Translations under genes and position numbers: made by a program
Shown: piece after piece, positions 11,401-26,400 of the stretch
How positions within the stretch are numbered: position 1 is the stretch's first letter
Layout: each line of letters begins with the position of its first letter
Notes under the pieces: generated by a model
Seen by the model: only the letters and a program-made list of their open reading frames with translations
What the model was told of the DNA's origin: nothing
Database searches by the model: none
Assembly (NCBI GenBank): GCA_905331475.1
Contig: CAJNYU010003635.1
Location: 62,001 to 126,000 of the forward strand
Source of the DNA: Rotaria socialis
Lineage: Eukaryota; Rotifera; Eurotatoria; Philodinida; Philodinidae
Length of the DNA: 64,000 nt
Reading direction: 5' to 3'

Positions 11401-14400
11401 TTTTTATAGGAGCGTCCTGGTTCACCGAATCATGCACGAGGTGCAGTTAGTAATGGAATATTTGGCGCAGCTAAAACTGAAGCGCAATTCGTACGAGAAG
11501 AAAAATATAAACTAGAATTAAAGCAACAAATAGAAGAAAAACGTCAACGAGGAGCTGAAGAACTAGCTAGACGTCGAGCCGAAGAAGAACGTGAAATTGC
11601 TAAACATTTAGAATGGCAACAACAAGTGGAAAAACAAACGGCTGACGACGCAATACGAAAACAGGAAAAAGAACAACAAGAGCGTCAGCATCATCAACAA
11701 TTACAAGAAGAACTTGAACGACAGAAAAAACAAGAAGAATCGGGTGCAAAACGAAGTAAAGATTCCTTTTCAAAACAAAACAAGATAAGTTATCTCTTTT
11801 ATTTTTTCTAGAACCTAAACGACAAGAAAAACCAGCAACACCAAAACGAGAAGAAACTAATCATGATGATAATCATGGTAATAACAATAGACAGGATAGC
11901 TTTCATGAACAAGAACAAGAACAACAATCAGAAGCTCCCTATCGAAGTTCATCACCTCCAATACCTACATTAAAAAATAAAGGTAAAAAACAAAAAGCAA
12001 CTACCAAAAATGCTCCACGTCGACCATCATTGGATGATGATAATCTTCCACCACCACCACCACCACAACAACAACAACAAAAAGCTTTTAAAAACGGTCG
12101 ACGACAACCACCACCTGAAGATGATAATCATCAACAACAGCAGCAGCCTCTAAAAAACGGTCGACGGCAGCCATCATTTGATGATGGCAACCAACAACAA
12201 CAAGCTTTCAAAAACGTTCGACGACAACCTTCATATGATGATTTTTATCAACAACAATCACCATCACCACCACCATTACCGCCTTTACACACCAATGATG
12301 ATTACATGCAACCGCCTATTGATGATGCAAATGATAAAGGTCGGCATACATATCGAAAACCACCAACACCCCGACAGCCAGGTTTGTTAAATGCTCTCCT
12401 TGAATATTCGTTAGTTTTACCTGTACTTTTCTAGATGTTTCATCCGCACGCAAAAAACCACCACGTAAGTTTCATTTTAATTATTGCCAACAAGTCAACA
12501 ATTTAGGCATGAATTCTGTTGTTTAGAAACTTTTCGACCCCGACCACGAGCTGATTCTAATGCTGGTATGCCAATGCGTACGATTTCAACAACATCTCTT
12601 CGATCCGATGGTTCCGACTCTGAAGTTCTCAATCGCCTTGAACATTTAAAACGACAATTAAAAGATAAAGAAGCTCGCCTTCAAGAACATGTTACTCTTC
12701 ATCAAAACGACAGTAATAATCAATCATCACAGATGCAACACCAATCAAAATCCAGTTATCAACCACCAGCTCAACCACCAGTACAACGAAAATCAAGTCC
12801 ACAATTTTTAATGAATGCAGCACGTGTTCATCATCATCGCGATTCGCCAACAACAAACGATAAGATGCATCGTCTCATTCACACAGATGATGATGTCGAA
12901 TTCAAGCCAGGTTATTTTCGTGACGATGCTGTTCTCATGGGTGGTAATCATGGACATAATGATAATGACTATTATTCACCGCCGAAACGTGTTGATTCAG
13001 GCAATCGAATGTTCATGACAAATATTGAAAAAGAAGCTAGTCGAAGAAGATATGGAGCTGATCCAACTGGTTTCTATGATGAAGATGATCCGAGTACTGT
13101 GGCAAATTATGAATTAAATGTAAGTTAAAATTCATAATAAATGGAATTTAAAAAAAAGGAACATTCTGTCCATTGTAGAGAATTGCCGCACAAAATGAGC
13201 AAAGATTAAAAAAATTACGCGATCTTGAGAATGATGATGCATCGTTAATAGATAGTAATGAAGTATTGGAACGTTTTCAACAAAAACAACGTATGCAACG
13301 GGGTGGCAGCCAAACAACTCTACAAGATGATGCTTGGCTTAAATAAAAATACTTTTCGTTTTAGTTTGTAAATTTTACAAAAACAAACACTTCTTTTTTT
13401 CTTTCTTCTCACAGAAGACCGATTGAACTAGAGATTTTTCTGTGCTGTGAAGGGATCTATTATAAGCTTTATTGTTGTCTGCCTTTTGTTTTTTTCGATC
13501 GACAATAAAAAAATTACATTAGATGATAATATTTAGCCAAAAGATTCACGAAAGATGGTCTCTATTTTATATTGAACGATCAAGAGCTGCATCGAAATAT
13601 CAACAATGTATTTCTAAGGATAGTTTCGTGTTAATATCTTCGAAAGAGTAATCTGCATAAAATACTATTCAAATATTTTCTTCCGTTATGTTTGATTCAG
13701 ATTTTCTACTGTTAAACAGCGAATTTGATTATTCTTGATATATTAGTAGTTTTCAATCGAAAAAAGACAAAATATGATGTTAATGCTCACATTATGTGTA
13801 TTTCAAATCAACACGGAAAATATTAGATACATATGTACTTGGCAACTTTATATCCTTATGTTGTTGGCGTAGCGATAAAGTACATTAGTCATCCGAAGTC
13901 GTGCTATCCGATGAAAAATATCTGAATAATCATATTAGACAATATTCTAATTTAGTTATTCATTACCGGATAAGCTTCGAGATGATTGTGTCATATATTT
14001 GCATTTATCTAGCCTACCTTGAATATGTCTCCGATGGTAATTTGATTGTATGTAGATTAAAATAGCCTCCATTAATTAAACTCGTTCGACAAGCTAAATC
14101 AGCCATGTCAACAAGTTGTATCCATTTCGATGATAGATCAGTTCGATATTCAATTATACTAGTTAAATTACGACATTGTAATGGCTTCGTATTGCCATTT
14201 CGATCACATTTTGCATTAAACTATTCAAAATAAGACTTTTTTCTAAAGTATCGACTAAAAAAATGAACCGACTTGAAAAACAAGAACATAGAATTCTTGT
14301 ATTAGAATTGGTATAGTGGTAACTGAAAATGAATCATCGTGAAAAATCAAAGCTGGTATATTGTTATTGCATTGATCAGGTTGAGCGAGAAGAGCACCAT

Positions 14401-17400
14401 CAATTGACTCCCAATTTGAACGTGACGATGAGAGAGTATAGAAATAATCAGTTAAAAAGTAACTATTGATTGATTTGACTTTTAGAAGAACAAAATTTTA
14501 AAAAGCACAACTATTTTGAATGTAAAATTTACCTGATATTATTCTTGAAAGACCCCATGTTACATTTTGACATGTTGACGACAACGGTTGAAACCATCGA
14601 AATTGTCCCAGATTATGTTTAGCAGTAATCTTTTCCAGTTCGACGAATAATTCAACAGTTTTATTCCATGCTATTTGATTCTTTATTGGTAGATCGAACT
14701 GATGAAGAATCGACCATGTTAGTGTACCATCTGTTGATATTAATAAATATATTGAAGTATGGCATGTTTTTGATACATTTTCAAAAGTATATGCCCATTT
14801 AATAGCGCTAAGAGAACAACAAGAAGAAATTAAGCAATAAATTGATTGTTCTTTTTACCGCATAGGTCTTAAATCAATCGGTCGAGTAATAGCTTGTCGA
14901 TTTGTTGTTGTCCATAGGATTTTATTTGTTGAATGTTGATACGATTCTAATTGTAACCAATTCGCAGAATTGAAATCTTTATCGAATGTTTCTCGGAAAT
15001 CAACCTATGCAATAGAAAATTAGATCAATGCTCGAAAATTCAATAGTACTCACAGCAAAGAAATGCGTATGTAGACAAGTCATAGTTTATAGTAAAAAAT
15101 TTATGATGAACTTACTAAAGGAATTTGTACAGACGTTGTTTGACATTCGTTATTGAAACAACGCGTGTTACCAAAACAATTCATTGAACATTTATTTCCT
15201 ATGTGAATGTATTTAAGATGATCGTCTGCGCAATTCGATGAAAATTTCAATCGAAATCGAATAGAATTATTTTGAATTGAAAATAAACTAAATGGAATAG
15301 TTAGACGATAGATTGTGTTATTTTCATAATTGAATTTAATGGGTATAATTTGTAATTCGTCTTCATTGGGAATTTCCAGCCAGGTTAAACCAAGATTGAT
15401 CGAATATTCAAGAATATTCTTTGTAAAATTAATGCAATTAAATTCAATTTGAAGAATATAATCGAGATTAAAATAAACATCCTTGATTTCATGAATGATT
15501 TGATCGGTTGAATGTGTTTTTGTGAGAAATGTGGAATTCCATTGAGTAGCATTTTTATCTTCTAATGCAAACCATTGTAATTGAGAATGAATATGAAATA
15601 TATGAAATTTTTCTATTGACCAGAGTGGTCGACTTCCACTAGGAGAATCTTGAACGAGTCGAAGTTGAAGAATATATACAGGTAATAGTTTTATAATACT
15701 GATAAAATAAAAAATAAACAAATTTTTAACAGGAATAATTATTTTATAAATGTGAACAATTCCTCAAATTCGATCAAAACATCGACGGGGAAGTAAACTA
15801 ACTGTTGACTGCTCAATATTGCGAATAGCTCTTCGCAGATGACTTATTTATTCGGGTTATAGAATAAGAGCGAAGTAGTTAACAGGTCATATATATACGT
15901 ATATATGAATTAAGATTGAATTTATTAAATGAGTACTCTATTGTCATAGTACTCGACTGTCAAATTTATCACTGATGAACTCAACTTGAGACCAGTAAAA
16001 TTCAACAGTTACAGAACTAAAACTGCGTTTGGACTGTGCATATAATACAACAAAACCTTTGCCAAATAATATAGCTACCAGCACTTACTTTAACTGATGA
16101 TCTTTAAATATATGTAATGTAATCCATTCATGTGAATTTATTTCACGATACTGAAGACGTATCCAGCCATCGCCATTTTTTCGAATGTTTGCTTTCGACA
16201 TACATTGATCATGAAGTTCAATGTGAACATAAGTATGTTCATGATTTATATCGATATAATTTGTTTGAAGTTCTCGTTTGCAAGTCTAGTCATAGAAAAG
16301 TTAATTGAAGGAACGCTTTAACAAAAGAAACATCTTTTTCATAGAATTCCTACACTATTAAAAATTGTACCACATTTCGCATTGTATGCTGCACCGTAAC
16401 TTGTATAATAAACATGGTCAAGAATATTAATTTCATTCGGAAAACGTATTAATGATAGACCACAGTCACTGTTTGTCCAACCTGTGTCACATCTAAATAT
16501 AATGATATAAAGTGTGTTTCGTTCCTCTTATAGAAATATGTACCGGCATCGCCCATTGCCAAGACACATTCCATGGCCATTACATGCATTGATACAATTC
16601 GAACCCATGTAAAGTTCTGATATACCTATGATAAGCTGTTCTTCATCGGATGACATTTGTTCGTCGTCGAAACCAATACGAAAACGAACTTGATTCGATC
16701 TATTTCAGTTCAAAGAAACTACTACTGTAATGTAATTATTCAACAAGATTTCCACTTTTCATAGTCTCAGATTCACACATAGAACAATCAATAAATGCTG
16801 TCAAGCAATTGAAGAAAAAAACATGCAAGAATAATAGTTATTGTGGATATTCTATTTTTTAAATTTAGCATTCAACGAACTAAGAAAGATTTCCTATTCT
16901 TTATTGTCTGGATGATTTAATCACACAGATTATCTCACCCAATCATCATCGATGTTGATTTCCAAGTAAAGATTTTCAATCGTTCAGAGTGACTTTCATC
17001 AAAAAGTAATATATCATTCAGATCAATCGATTGCCAAGTACATCCATAATCAGACGAAAATGAAAATTTAACATCTAATTATTACATGGAAATAATTTTT
17101 AGCTATAAAACAAATTCAAACATTCTCCTACTTATGCAACGATTAAACAAAAGTGGAGCGATAACTAATTGAATGTAAAATGTATTCTCGAAAATATTTA
17201 TATCATCAGTGATAATTTCATTGGCTGACGCGTTTGATTTATCTAGAAAAAAGCAATAAAACATGCGAGTTTTATCACCAGGCTCTCTTAAATACGTATA
17301 GTAAATTACTTGTTCTTGGAAATATCAAATATGTTTCATTAAATATTCCATCACCAAATGAAACGAATGAATTCGGATTAAAATTTTGCAATTGATCAAA

Positions 17401-20400
17401 TTTTCCATAGATTACTTCTTCTAGAGTAATCGAACCAGTAACAATAATCTATTCGACACAAAGAAAAAAGGATGATCATAATTTTTAAATTCTTAATTTT
17501 TTACCTGTTCTAATTTTAAACAACTTGAATTATTCGATAGAAAAGCAAATCGAATAAGAACATAATCAAATCTCATTTCATCTAATAGATCTTCATGCAC
17601 AATATTAGATTGATTTGCATTTAAAATAACATATTTTAAAAGCTGCCAACTTAAACCCATATTGCGAGAATATTCTAAGGAGATGACTTGAACATTTGGT
17701 TGGCAATCCATTTGAATATAAAATTCGATGAACCTAAATTACAATAGAAATTGCTGATTGATCCAATTCGTCTCTGTTTACCTAGTTGACGCAAGATTTA
17801 AGAGTGGTAAAACAAGAAGATCTGATAAAAGTGGTGAAGTATTATTAAATCGTTCGAAAAACGTTGCTTTTCTTAATGATGATGAACAATTATTTTGTCC
17901 CGGACAACGACATTTTCCATTGCAGAAATCTAACTCACATAAAACTTTACATTCAGATCGAGTAGTAACATTAGTTATCTGCCAACGAGTTGCAATTGTT
18001 GAATTGGCCGCTAGCCAGCGTATACGAATAAATCTAAAGATAGAAAGTTTGATTTCATATCCTGGATAATATTTTTATATAAAATTTTGTCCGGAAATCT
18101 TTAAACTTAAACCAGAAGTAAACTAATCAATCAGTCAATAACAATTAGAGTCCAAATAAACAGATATCTTCTGGATTTTTTATTTCGAAAAGTATCACCA
18201 AACGATATGCCAACGACTTAAATGTGTGAAATTTATATTCGTAGATTAATACATGAGATTTTAAAGATACTTGGTAAACAAATGTAGATATGGAAAGAGC
18301 ATCACAAGTTTCAGTTTGACTATTTTCCATTGACTTATTCAATGGAAGACGTATGCGAAAACTTCATGAATGTACTCAAATATAATTATACCTGAACAGA
18401 ATTCCAATTCAAAATTTAATGGAAAACTATCCGATCGAAAATCGAGTTCCATTTCTGCTTAGAAGAATTCAGAATTGGATCGTGCTGCGGTTTTGATTCA
18501 AACGCATATTTACTTTGATAAAGGTCGATAGGCATGTAGTGGTAAGAAGAAAGTATTTTTAATTGCCCGGAGTGGTTGATTTATGATTATTTCATTCGTC
18601 CTAGAAGCAATTGTTGATGGCCGGTCGATAGATGACCAAGTTTGACCATAATCAATGGAGAATTCCAGGTGAAATTGTGAACGATTCGATGTTACTGGAG
18701 AACCGGCCATACAAGGACTCGAGTCTAACTAAAAACAATTCAAAAGATGAAACATTTAAATTTACGTTTAAATAAATCTCTTACTTGAAAAGTTAAAAAG
18801 AGTGTTTCATTTAATTCAATATCGATTGTTGAATGCATCTCACGAGGAAATATATAATTTCTAAAATAATAAATCAATGCAATACAATATTCATAGGCAA
18901 AGAAAGAGACTCTTTATGAATAGCATCTCGCTTTCATATTTAAACTTTTCTGAAAGATTACCCAGAAAGCTCCGTCTCAAAATTGATCGAATAAAAAGGT
19001 TTCCTCTGCGATTGCCCAGAAGAACTAGATCGTGTGTTTTCTAGTTTTATCACTTATAAGTTATCTACATACTTGTAATTACAAATATTTGCTGATAATG
19101 TACCATCACCAATCAATTGTCTAGGTAATTGTTCTGGTATCATTTCAAATTTATTAAGTATCCAATTCGATGTCCATTCTAAAGTTTAATTTAGAGGTAA
19201 AAAAAAACGGATTCATGATTAATGATCATACTTGTTGTGACTCGTTGAAACAGCCGAACGCGAACTAAATAAAGTCGCATGGCTTCATCGGTTGGTATTT
19301 CAATGAGCCAAGGTTTCTGCGGTGACTCTCGACGATAGATTATAGTTATTAAATTATTCCATAAAATTCCATTGTTAGTGGAAATTTGAACATGTATTGG
19401 ATCGTTAAATGTTTGCGTTCGATTAAAACACGTATCCAATTCAATACGAATATATTTTATACCAACGAGAGACAATTCTGAACTGATTAAACCACGAGTG
19501 TCTGTCTAATATAAAGAAAAATTAATAAGAATAAATTTTAAGAAAAAACAGAGCTCATTTTCTAATATATACTTTCGAAAAGACATATCTTTCGTCATTC
19601 GATGAACATTTTTCATGTCCCCATACATCTGACCAGCTAGATAAATTAGCATTGAGTTGCATTGGTAATATTTCGCCTTGTAAAACCATCGAAGGGTCCG
19701 GTGAACAATATGGTAGAATATAACCACGGTGACATCTAATATTTTATTTTATTTCAATTCATATTTAGTCTAGTTCTATGTATATATTATTATTCTACTT
19801 ACTGACATCCATTTGATTGGCATAGACCATGACCAGAACAAAACCACGGGCACTCAGCTCCAACATAAACTTTATTAATCATAAATCGTGCATCTTCTTG
19901 ACTTGTTGTCCACCGAAAACGAACTTCTTGATTGCTAGTTAATATAAATATATAGCAAATGAATCTTTTTCTAGTTATGATTTTCACTTACACATAGTTA
20001 TCTGGTATAGGAATAGTAACGTTTCGTTGCTGCTGATATAATTGAGCGAGAAATGAAGAGCCGGTCAACGCTATTTTATCTTCACAATATAAAATCGTTT
20101 GATTACACGAAGGTATTAGAGATACCCAATTTGACCATCCATACATAACATTTGAACTTATTTCAAGTAATAGAGACCAATTAGTATCGTTGAGGTTTTT
20201 CAACGGAAACATTTGTAAATCAAATTGTATTATTGAACTTGATTGAGTCAATGGAAACTCCCATGTTTGAACCTCATAATTACTTCCATTGGTTTCTTTT
20301 ACATGTAGATTATTTTCAAACCATAGATTTCCGTCGTTTTTCGTTCGAACACTAATTGAACGTAGATTCCACATTAAACATGAGACTTCTTTTGTTTTGT

Positions 20401-23400
20401 TTTTAATAAAACGAAAAACAAAATTAGAAAGGTTAAAAAAAGAAAAGAAAAATCTATTACCATTTTCTTCAATCCATCTCAAGTAAATATTCATGTTTAT
20501 TAATAAATCATCAAACCGTTCGTAAATATTATTGGTTTCATCTAAAATTTTCTTTGTATGCCATTGAATCCCATTATCATATGAATATTGAAATAATATT
20601 TGATTTGAGCAATTCGTTAAGCTAATGTATTGTAAACCAAATTTAAATATAACATATCTAAAAGAAGAATGGCTGTTAAAACGTAAAGATATATAAATAC
20701 GAGGCGATACTTTAGAGTTTTAAATGGACCAATGATAGCATAACTTTGTTGAGTATAATTATTAGGTAAAAAACATAAATAGGGTGTTGTTTTGCTTAGT
20801 CGATTATAACATCGATGTGTCAATTGAACATGAGATGGCATGGACCATATTGAATAGTTTATTTTATTTTCAAACGTTTCATATAAACTTGGTAAGAGTA
20901 AATCATTTCGTAAGCAATTTGCTTCTAGATTTTTGAAATAGAATTATTTATCGATTTAAAATAGCAAAAAAAGTATACGTGATGTTTTGTTATTATCACA
21001 TTGGCAAATGGCTTGTTCGCTTTTCCAAATGCATTTTCCATAGCCATAACAATTAGCTGGACACGACGGACCAAGATAAATATGGTTTAAATTAAATGAA
21101 CTATCACTTTGAATTCTTATGAGAATTGAACTAGAATATGTAATGGTTGTTTTCATTGTCAAGCACTCGAAATAACGCATGAAAATTACTTATAGATTCA
21201 ATTTTTTCGAGAAAATAAAGGCACTCATCTGACTACAAACTTTAAGGGGTTGAGAATAATTATTCATAGAAATAATATCAAGCGAATCTAGCATGAGAAG
21301 GAAACGAATAGAGTTAAATTCAATGATTCTGCAAGGCACTCTATCGTATTTCAAAAGATTATCCTTCACTAATTGCTCTCATATCGATATTCAAAGATAT
21401 CGCATACTCAATCGTTTCTTTATTTTCTAGTATGCTGATTTAAATGATTAACTTTAGAACATCTAAACTTCTCCAGGTAAGTCTTGCTAATAGTTTCAAC
21501 AAACCGCCGACGAATTGTGGTTGGAATCTGTCGTCCAAAACGATTCATTGGTCGTTCAAAATTGTTTGTATCAATCAATTCATGCCAAGTGACATTATCC
21601 AGTGAATAATCAATGTGTAAACGTGTATGATTCATATTTGAATTCGTCTATAAAAGCAAAATAGTCATTTTTCTTTAATTGAACTAGTAAGCAAATGTAC
21701 ATCAAGCATAATAACATAATTATCTTGTTTGAGAGTGATCGCTGTTGAGATCACTTGATATATTATTTTGTTTTTTGAAATATTTCGAATTTTATTTGTA
21801 TATAATCCTGAAGAATTTACTGAATATATTGGATAAAGCCATTTCGATGAATCCATTTTCTGAAAACCAAGAAACCGTGCTTTCAATATAATAGAAAGCT
21901 ACTTTGATTTTCTTACTTTCAATTCGTCCATAAAGTAATGCTGAGTTTGTGACTTAACAAATGCTATATTTAATATTTGAATAGATGAATTTTTCCAGCG
22001 AAACAACGCGAGTTTTTCTTGGCAGGAGGAAGGTAAGGGTACATAATGATCTCTAGAGAAACAAAAATCGAGAATTTGTTGTGTTAATAAACGATTTTAT
22101 TTTCTCGTACTTTAATGAAGTATCTTTTTCTCTTGTCCATATTCCAATTTCAAACCATTTTACACCACCGTTCGGAGAACATTCCAGTAGAAGATTATTT
22201 TTAATTGCGGTGCTTGCCATCGTTTGAAAATGTACCGCTGATAGATCAGTTGAATCAATAAATGGTAAAAGTAGTTCATTGTTAACCTTAAAAGATCAGA
22301 TTTTAAAGTTTTCTTTTAGATATTTTTGATATAATACGAGTTTATATAAATATCAATTAGAACTATTTGAAAAATATCGCTATTTAGTATAGTTTAAGAA
22401 AAGTCTATCTAGTTTTCTAACTCCAATATCTCATAGATGACTTCAACATCCTTACTCACAGATTTGAATCTCGTGAAATGTTTTATTACTTGAACTTTAT
22501 TAGAATAATAAACAAAATTTCATCGAGTCGCATCTCGTTCAAAAACAAAATACGTGAGAACGAACGGAATTCCTCTTCTATACAAACGATTTTCACTCAC
22601 CACATTTATTTTATTTTTCATCAGATCGTATTCATTAAACGATAAATGTGTGATCTGGTTGAATAATTTTTGTTGTTCAGATCTATAGAAAATATTTCAA
22701 AATATAAAAGTTCAACGAGAAGTTTCTATCTTACAAACACATTCCTTCTAAACAAATGCCATTCAGCCAACAATTATTTTCACATTGCACACCAAGATGA
22801 ATTAAATTTAAAGTAAACTTTTTCGTTGCTATCATCGTTAAATTAACAATGACATTTTTATACCAGAATAATTTTGGAATCGGAACAATTAATGTGAACG
22901 TTGCATTTTCTGAATGATAAGAAAATATTTCCATATGCTGTGAAAGATCAATTTCACTTGAATTTATTTGAAGTTGAATCTTAAATTCATCAAAAGCATA
23001 TTTTAATTCTAAAGAAAATTAAAGACGGACTTACATCATCTAAATCAAATAATAATTTTGATGATTCTTTGCGATTTACAAATTCCAATCGAAAATTAAG
23101 AACATATCCAGGCCGAATATAAGTTAATTTTGATTGAAAATTTTTAACAGGCACGCTCTTTTTGATTAATGTTTTTGATATTACATCTCGAATAGTGATA
23201 TCATCAATAGCCCAAACATCTTGATTCTCTCCACTATGAGTCATTTGTCTCCATTCAATAAGACAATTTTCACTTTCGACTTTTTCTTCAAATAATATTC
23301 GACTCATTGTTCTGTGAAACGAAAAAGAAACAAAGTCCGCTGATGAAAAAAAAACGAATGAAATCAATCAACTAAACCGAAAATCTCGAACAACAATATC

Positions 23401-26400
23401 TGATGCACGAAAAAGATCAACAATAGTCCAATGAACACCATTTGAACACGATGATAATAATAATATAGATTTTAAATCACGATCAAGATCATTTTTACTT
23501 GTACCAAAACATTGAGGATTAGCATTGCCAAGGCGAAGTGTAAATTCAACTAATCTATAAAAACAAAAGCGAAGAAGTATTCCATAGGAAATATTTTATT
23601 TCATATAATTTAAATGATTTACTTTGGTGAACTGCCATTGATTTGTGATATTCGTAAAAATCGAACACCAGCTTTAGAAAACACCAATGCTTTTCCTCGA
23701 GAGATTAGATCGCATTTGTAATTGAATCGACCCCCTAAAAATTGATGAAAATATAAATCAAACGCTACGAAGTCTTGAGATTAAACTATACCTTGATAAG
23801 TCATTAGATCTGTTTGATTATCATGGTTATCCATGAGAAATGAAACTCGATTGAGTAGTGTTCCATTGCTTATTTCACAAAATTCACCAAGAAATCCAAT
23901 ATCGCATCTTAAATAAAATAATAAAGCTTAACAATTTGATGAAATCGGCACAATGATTTTAGAATCCTATAAATCTAAAAATTTTAAGTTAACATTTTTT
24001 CAATTCGATTCGCTTGTGACTAAATAGATTATGTGTCGCGAACGATAGGAGAACTTATAGAATAGAATGTTTTATTTTTCATTCGAGCCAATTTCTTTCC
24101 CTTCAATAAATCAATAGCATTAGTGTTACACATACCTGCACGAGTTATATTGACACCATCCATGTCCACTACATGCTCGAGGGCATTTTCCAATAAAAAC
24201 TAAAAAAGAAATTGAAAATGGCCTCTCGAAAACTTTCATTGAATACCTTTATCAATAGCCCAAACATTATTTATAGAATAAGCCGACATAGTATACGCTC
24301 CGCTATTTACGCGAAAACGTATATACTTTTGTTGTAATGTTGCTATGGGCAAAGGTAATGTTATCCGATGCCAGCCGCTGGGTGTGAGAAAAAGCAGTAG
24401 ATTTATAATATCGAACTAGACTTTCGTTTAAATTCTTACGATAATGGTAGTGTAATGCTCGATGAATAAACATGTCGTACATCATGTGAGCAACCTGTAT
24501 CACGAAAGCATGGATTCATTAATAGATGCCAAGTTTTCCCGAAATCAAATGAATATTCAACATTAATACTAAAAGCATAGATTTAAGATTTTGATATTCT
24601 ACTAAATTATTCGTCTTACGTTTGACTTGATGTGCCTCCTGTTGGTGCATTTGCTGCTTGTTCCTGTGAATTACACCGTGTATTTAAACCCAATTGAATG
24701 TAATGTGTAATATTCGATTGTAATAGAGGTAGAGCCGTAAAATCTCTTACACTCCATACATCAACATTTTTTCCCGCTGATTGATGATATTGTGATAAAC
24801 AAATACGACCAAATGACGTTGTACTATGACGTAATTCATCCAAACGGATATGAAACGTTTTATAACGCTGCTAAACATATTTATATGTCATTAAAAAGAA
24901 AAAAGTCTTCGTCTATTTTTCAACAAACCGATATTTCTCGTAATAATATTCGACGTATTGTTCTCGAATAAGCAACAGTTGAACCATTATAAATAACAGA
25001 AAGAAATATGACTGCACTCGGTGTTGAAATATATTTATTTCGTTTCGTACATGGCTCTTTAAAAACAAAAAGCAAGTCTACGTATAAAATTTTTGTCAAT
25101 GAAATTTCACCTGTTGAAAGTGTAAATCGAACACTATCAATTCGACTAAGTTCAATAATAGGCGAACATAATTGTCGATAGTTTTCCTCATTGAACGTAA
25201 TAGTATCGTCATCAGTACATGTTTTATTTAAATCCATAAAACCTGTAGCATTCCATCTGAAAAAGAACGTTTCGTTATAATAAAAAAAAGGATATTGAAA
25301 ATGTTTTTACTTCGACCAATCGATTGAGATATTTTTTGAAAGATGAAAAACAACATCTCGATTATAATCAATTATTCCCGATAGAGAAAAATCAATAGTT
25401 GTAGCACCTATTTCTGTGCGAATATCAGCATGAGGTTCAAAAACCATACTTATTCGTCCATCACATGTCTAAATATTCATGCGAGTAGTACACAAGATTT
25501 ACAAACGATACAAGTTACCTTTAATTGACCACCAACTAAGCGATACCAATTTGTTGATCGCATCGTTTGAAATGTCTCAAAGAAATATTCTGCTTGTTGT
25601 CGCGATCGAATAATTAATAAATCATCAATAAACCAAGAGCCACTACCAGCAAATTTCTCTCCCGCTTGCTGTATTTTCAAACATACAGTTGACGAATTTG
25701 TTAGATTAGTTAATGATAATGGAACAGTCACGTGTTCAATCCCTGGTGAAATTCTAAAGTTTAGAATAATATTAAATTTAGAAAAGCTGATTTCTTTTAT
25801 TTAACTGTTGTGAATAAGCTACAAGCCAATTTGAATAATTTAAACAATCTGTTGTTATTAGCAATTGAAATGGTGGATCGGTAGGTGCTGGTGGTGGACA
25901 TGTTCCACTGCCAAGACGCATATACAGTAATGATATATTGGATACATCAATCGGACGAGAAATCTATTTTGGAAACAATAGAAACATAATTTAAGACAAC
26001 CAAGATTGTTTTTTACAAGTATTCGTTTGCCTCTTGGATTGTTAAACATAGCTGCACGGCCATCTTCTGCAGCATCACATTCACGACTTAATCGCATACC
26101 TTCATGCGTATGCCTAAATTTAAGAAAATCAAAATCAAATGTTTAATCCTGCCAAAGAATATTAACGTTTAATACCAAATTTCTTGAACATGTGGTCCAA
26201 AAATTAACCAACTAAATTAAAAATATAAATAAGTAAACTATGAAGAGAAAACTAATCGATGTCTACTTGAAATTATCGAGCAGTGCTATTTCAGTTGTAT
26301 TAATTGTTCGCATATAAGATTGTATATCATATTTATCATCATTATCAAATATTTTATCTAAATTTACATCATTTTATTTCTTAATATAAGAGATTTTCCT

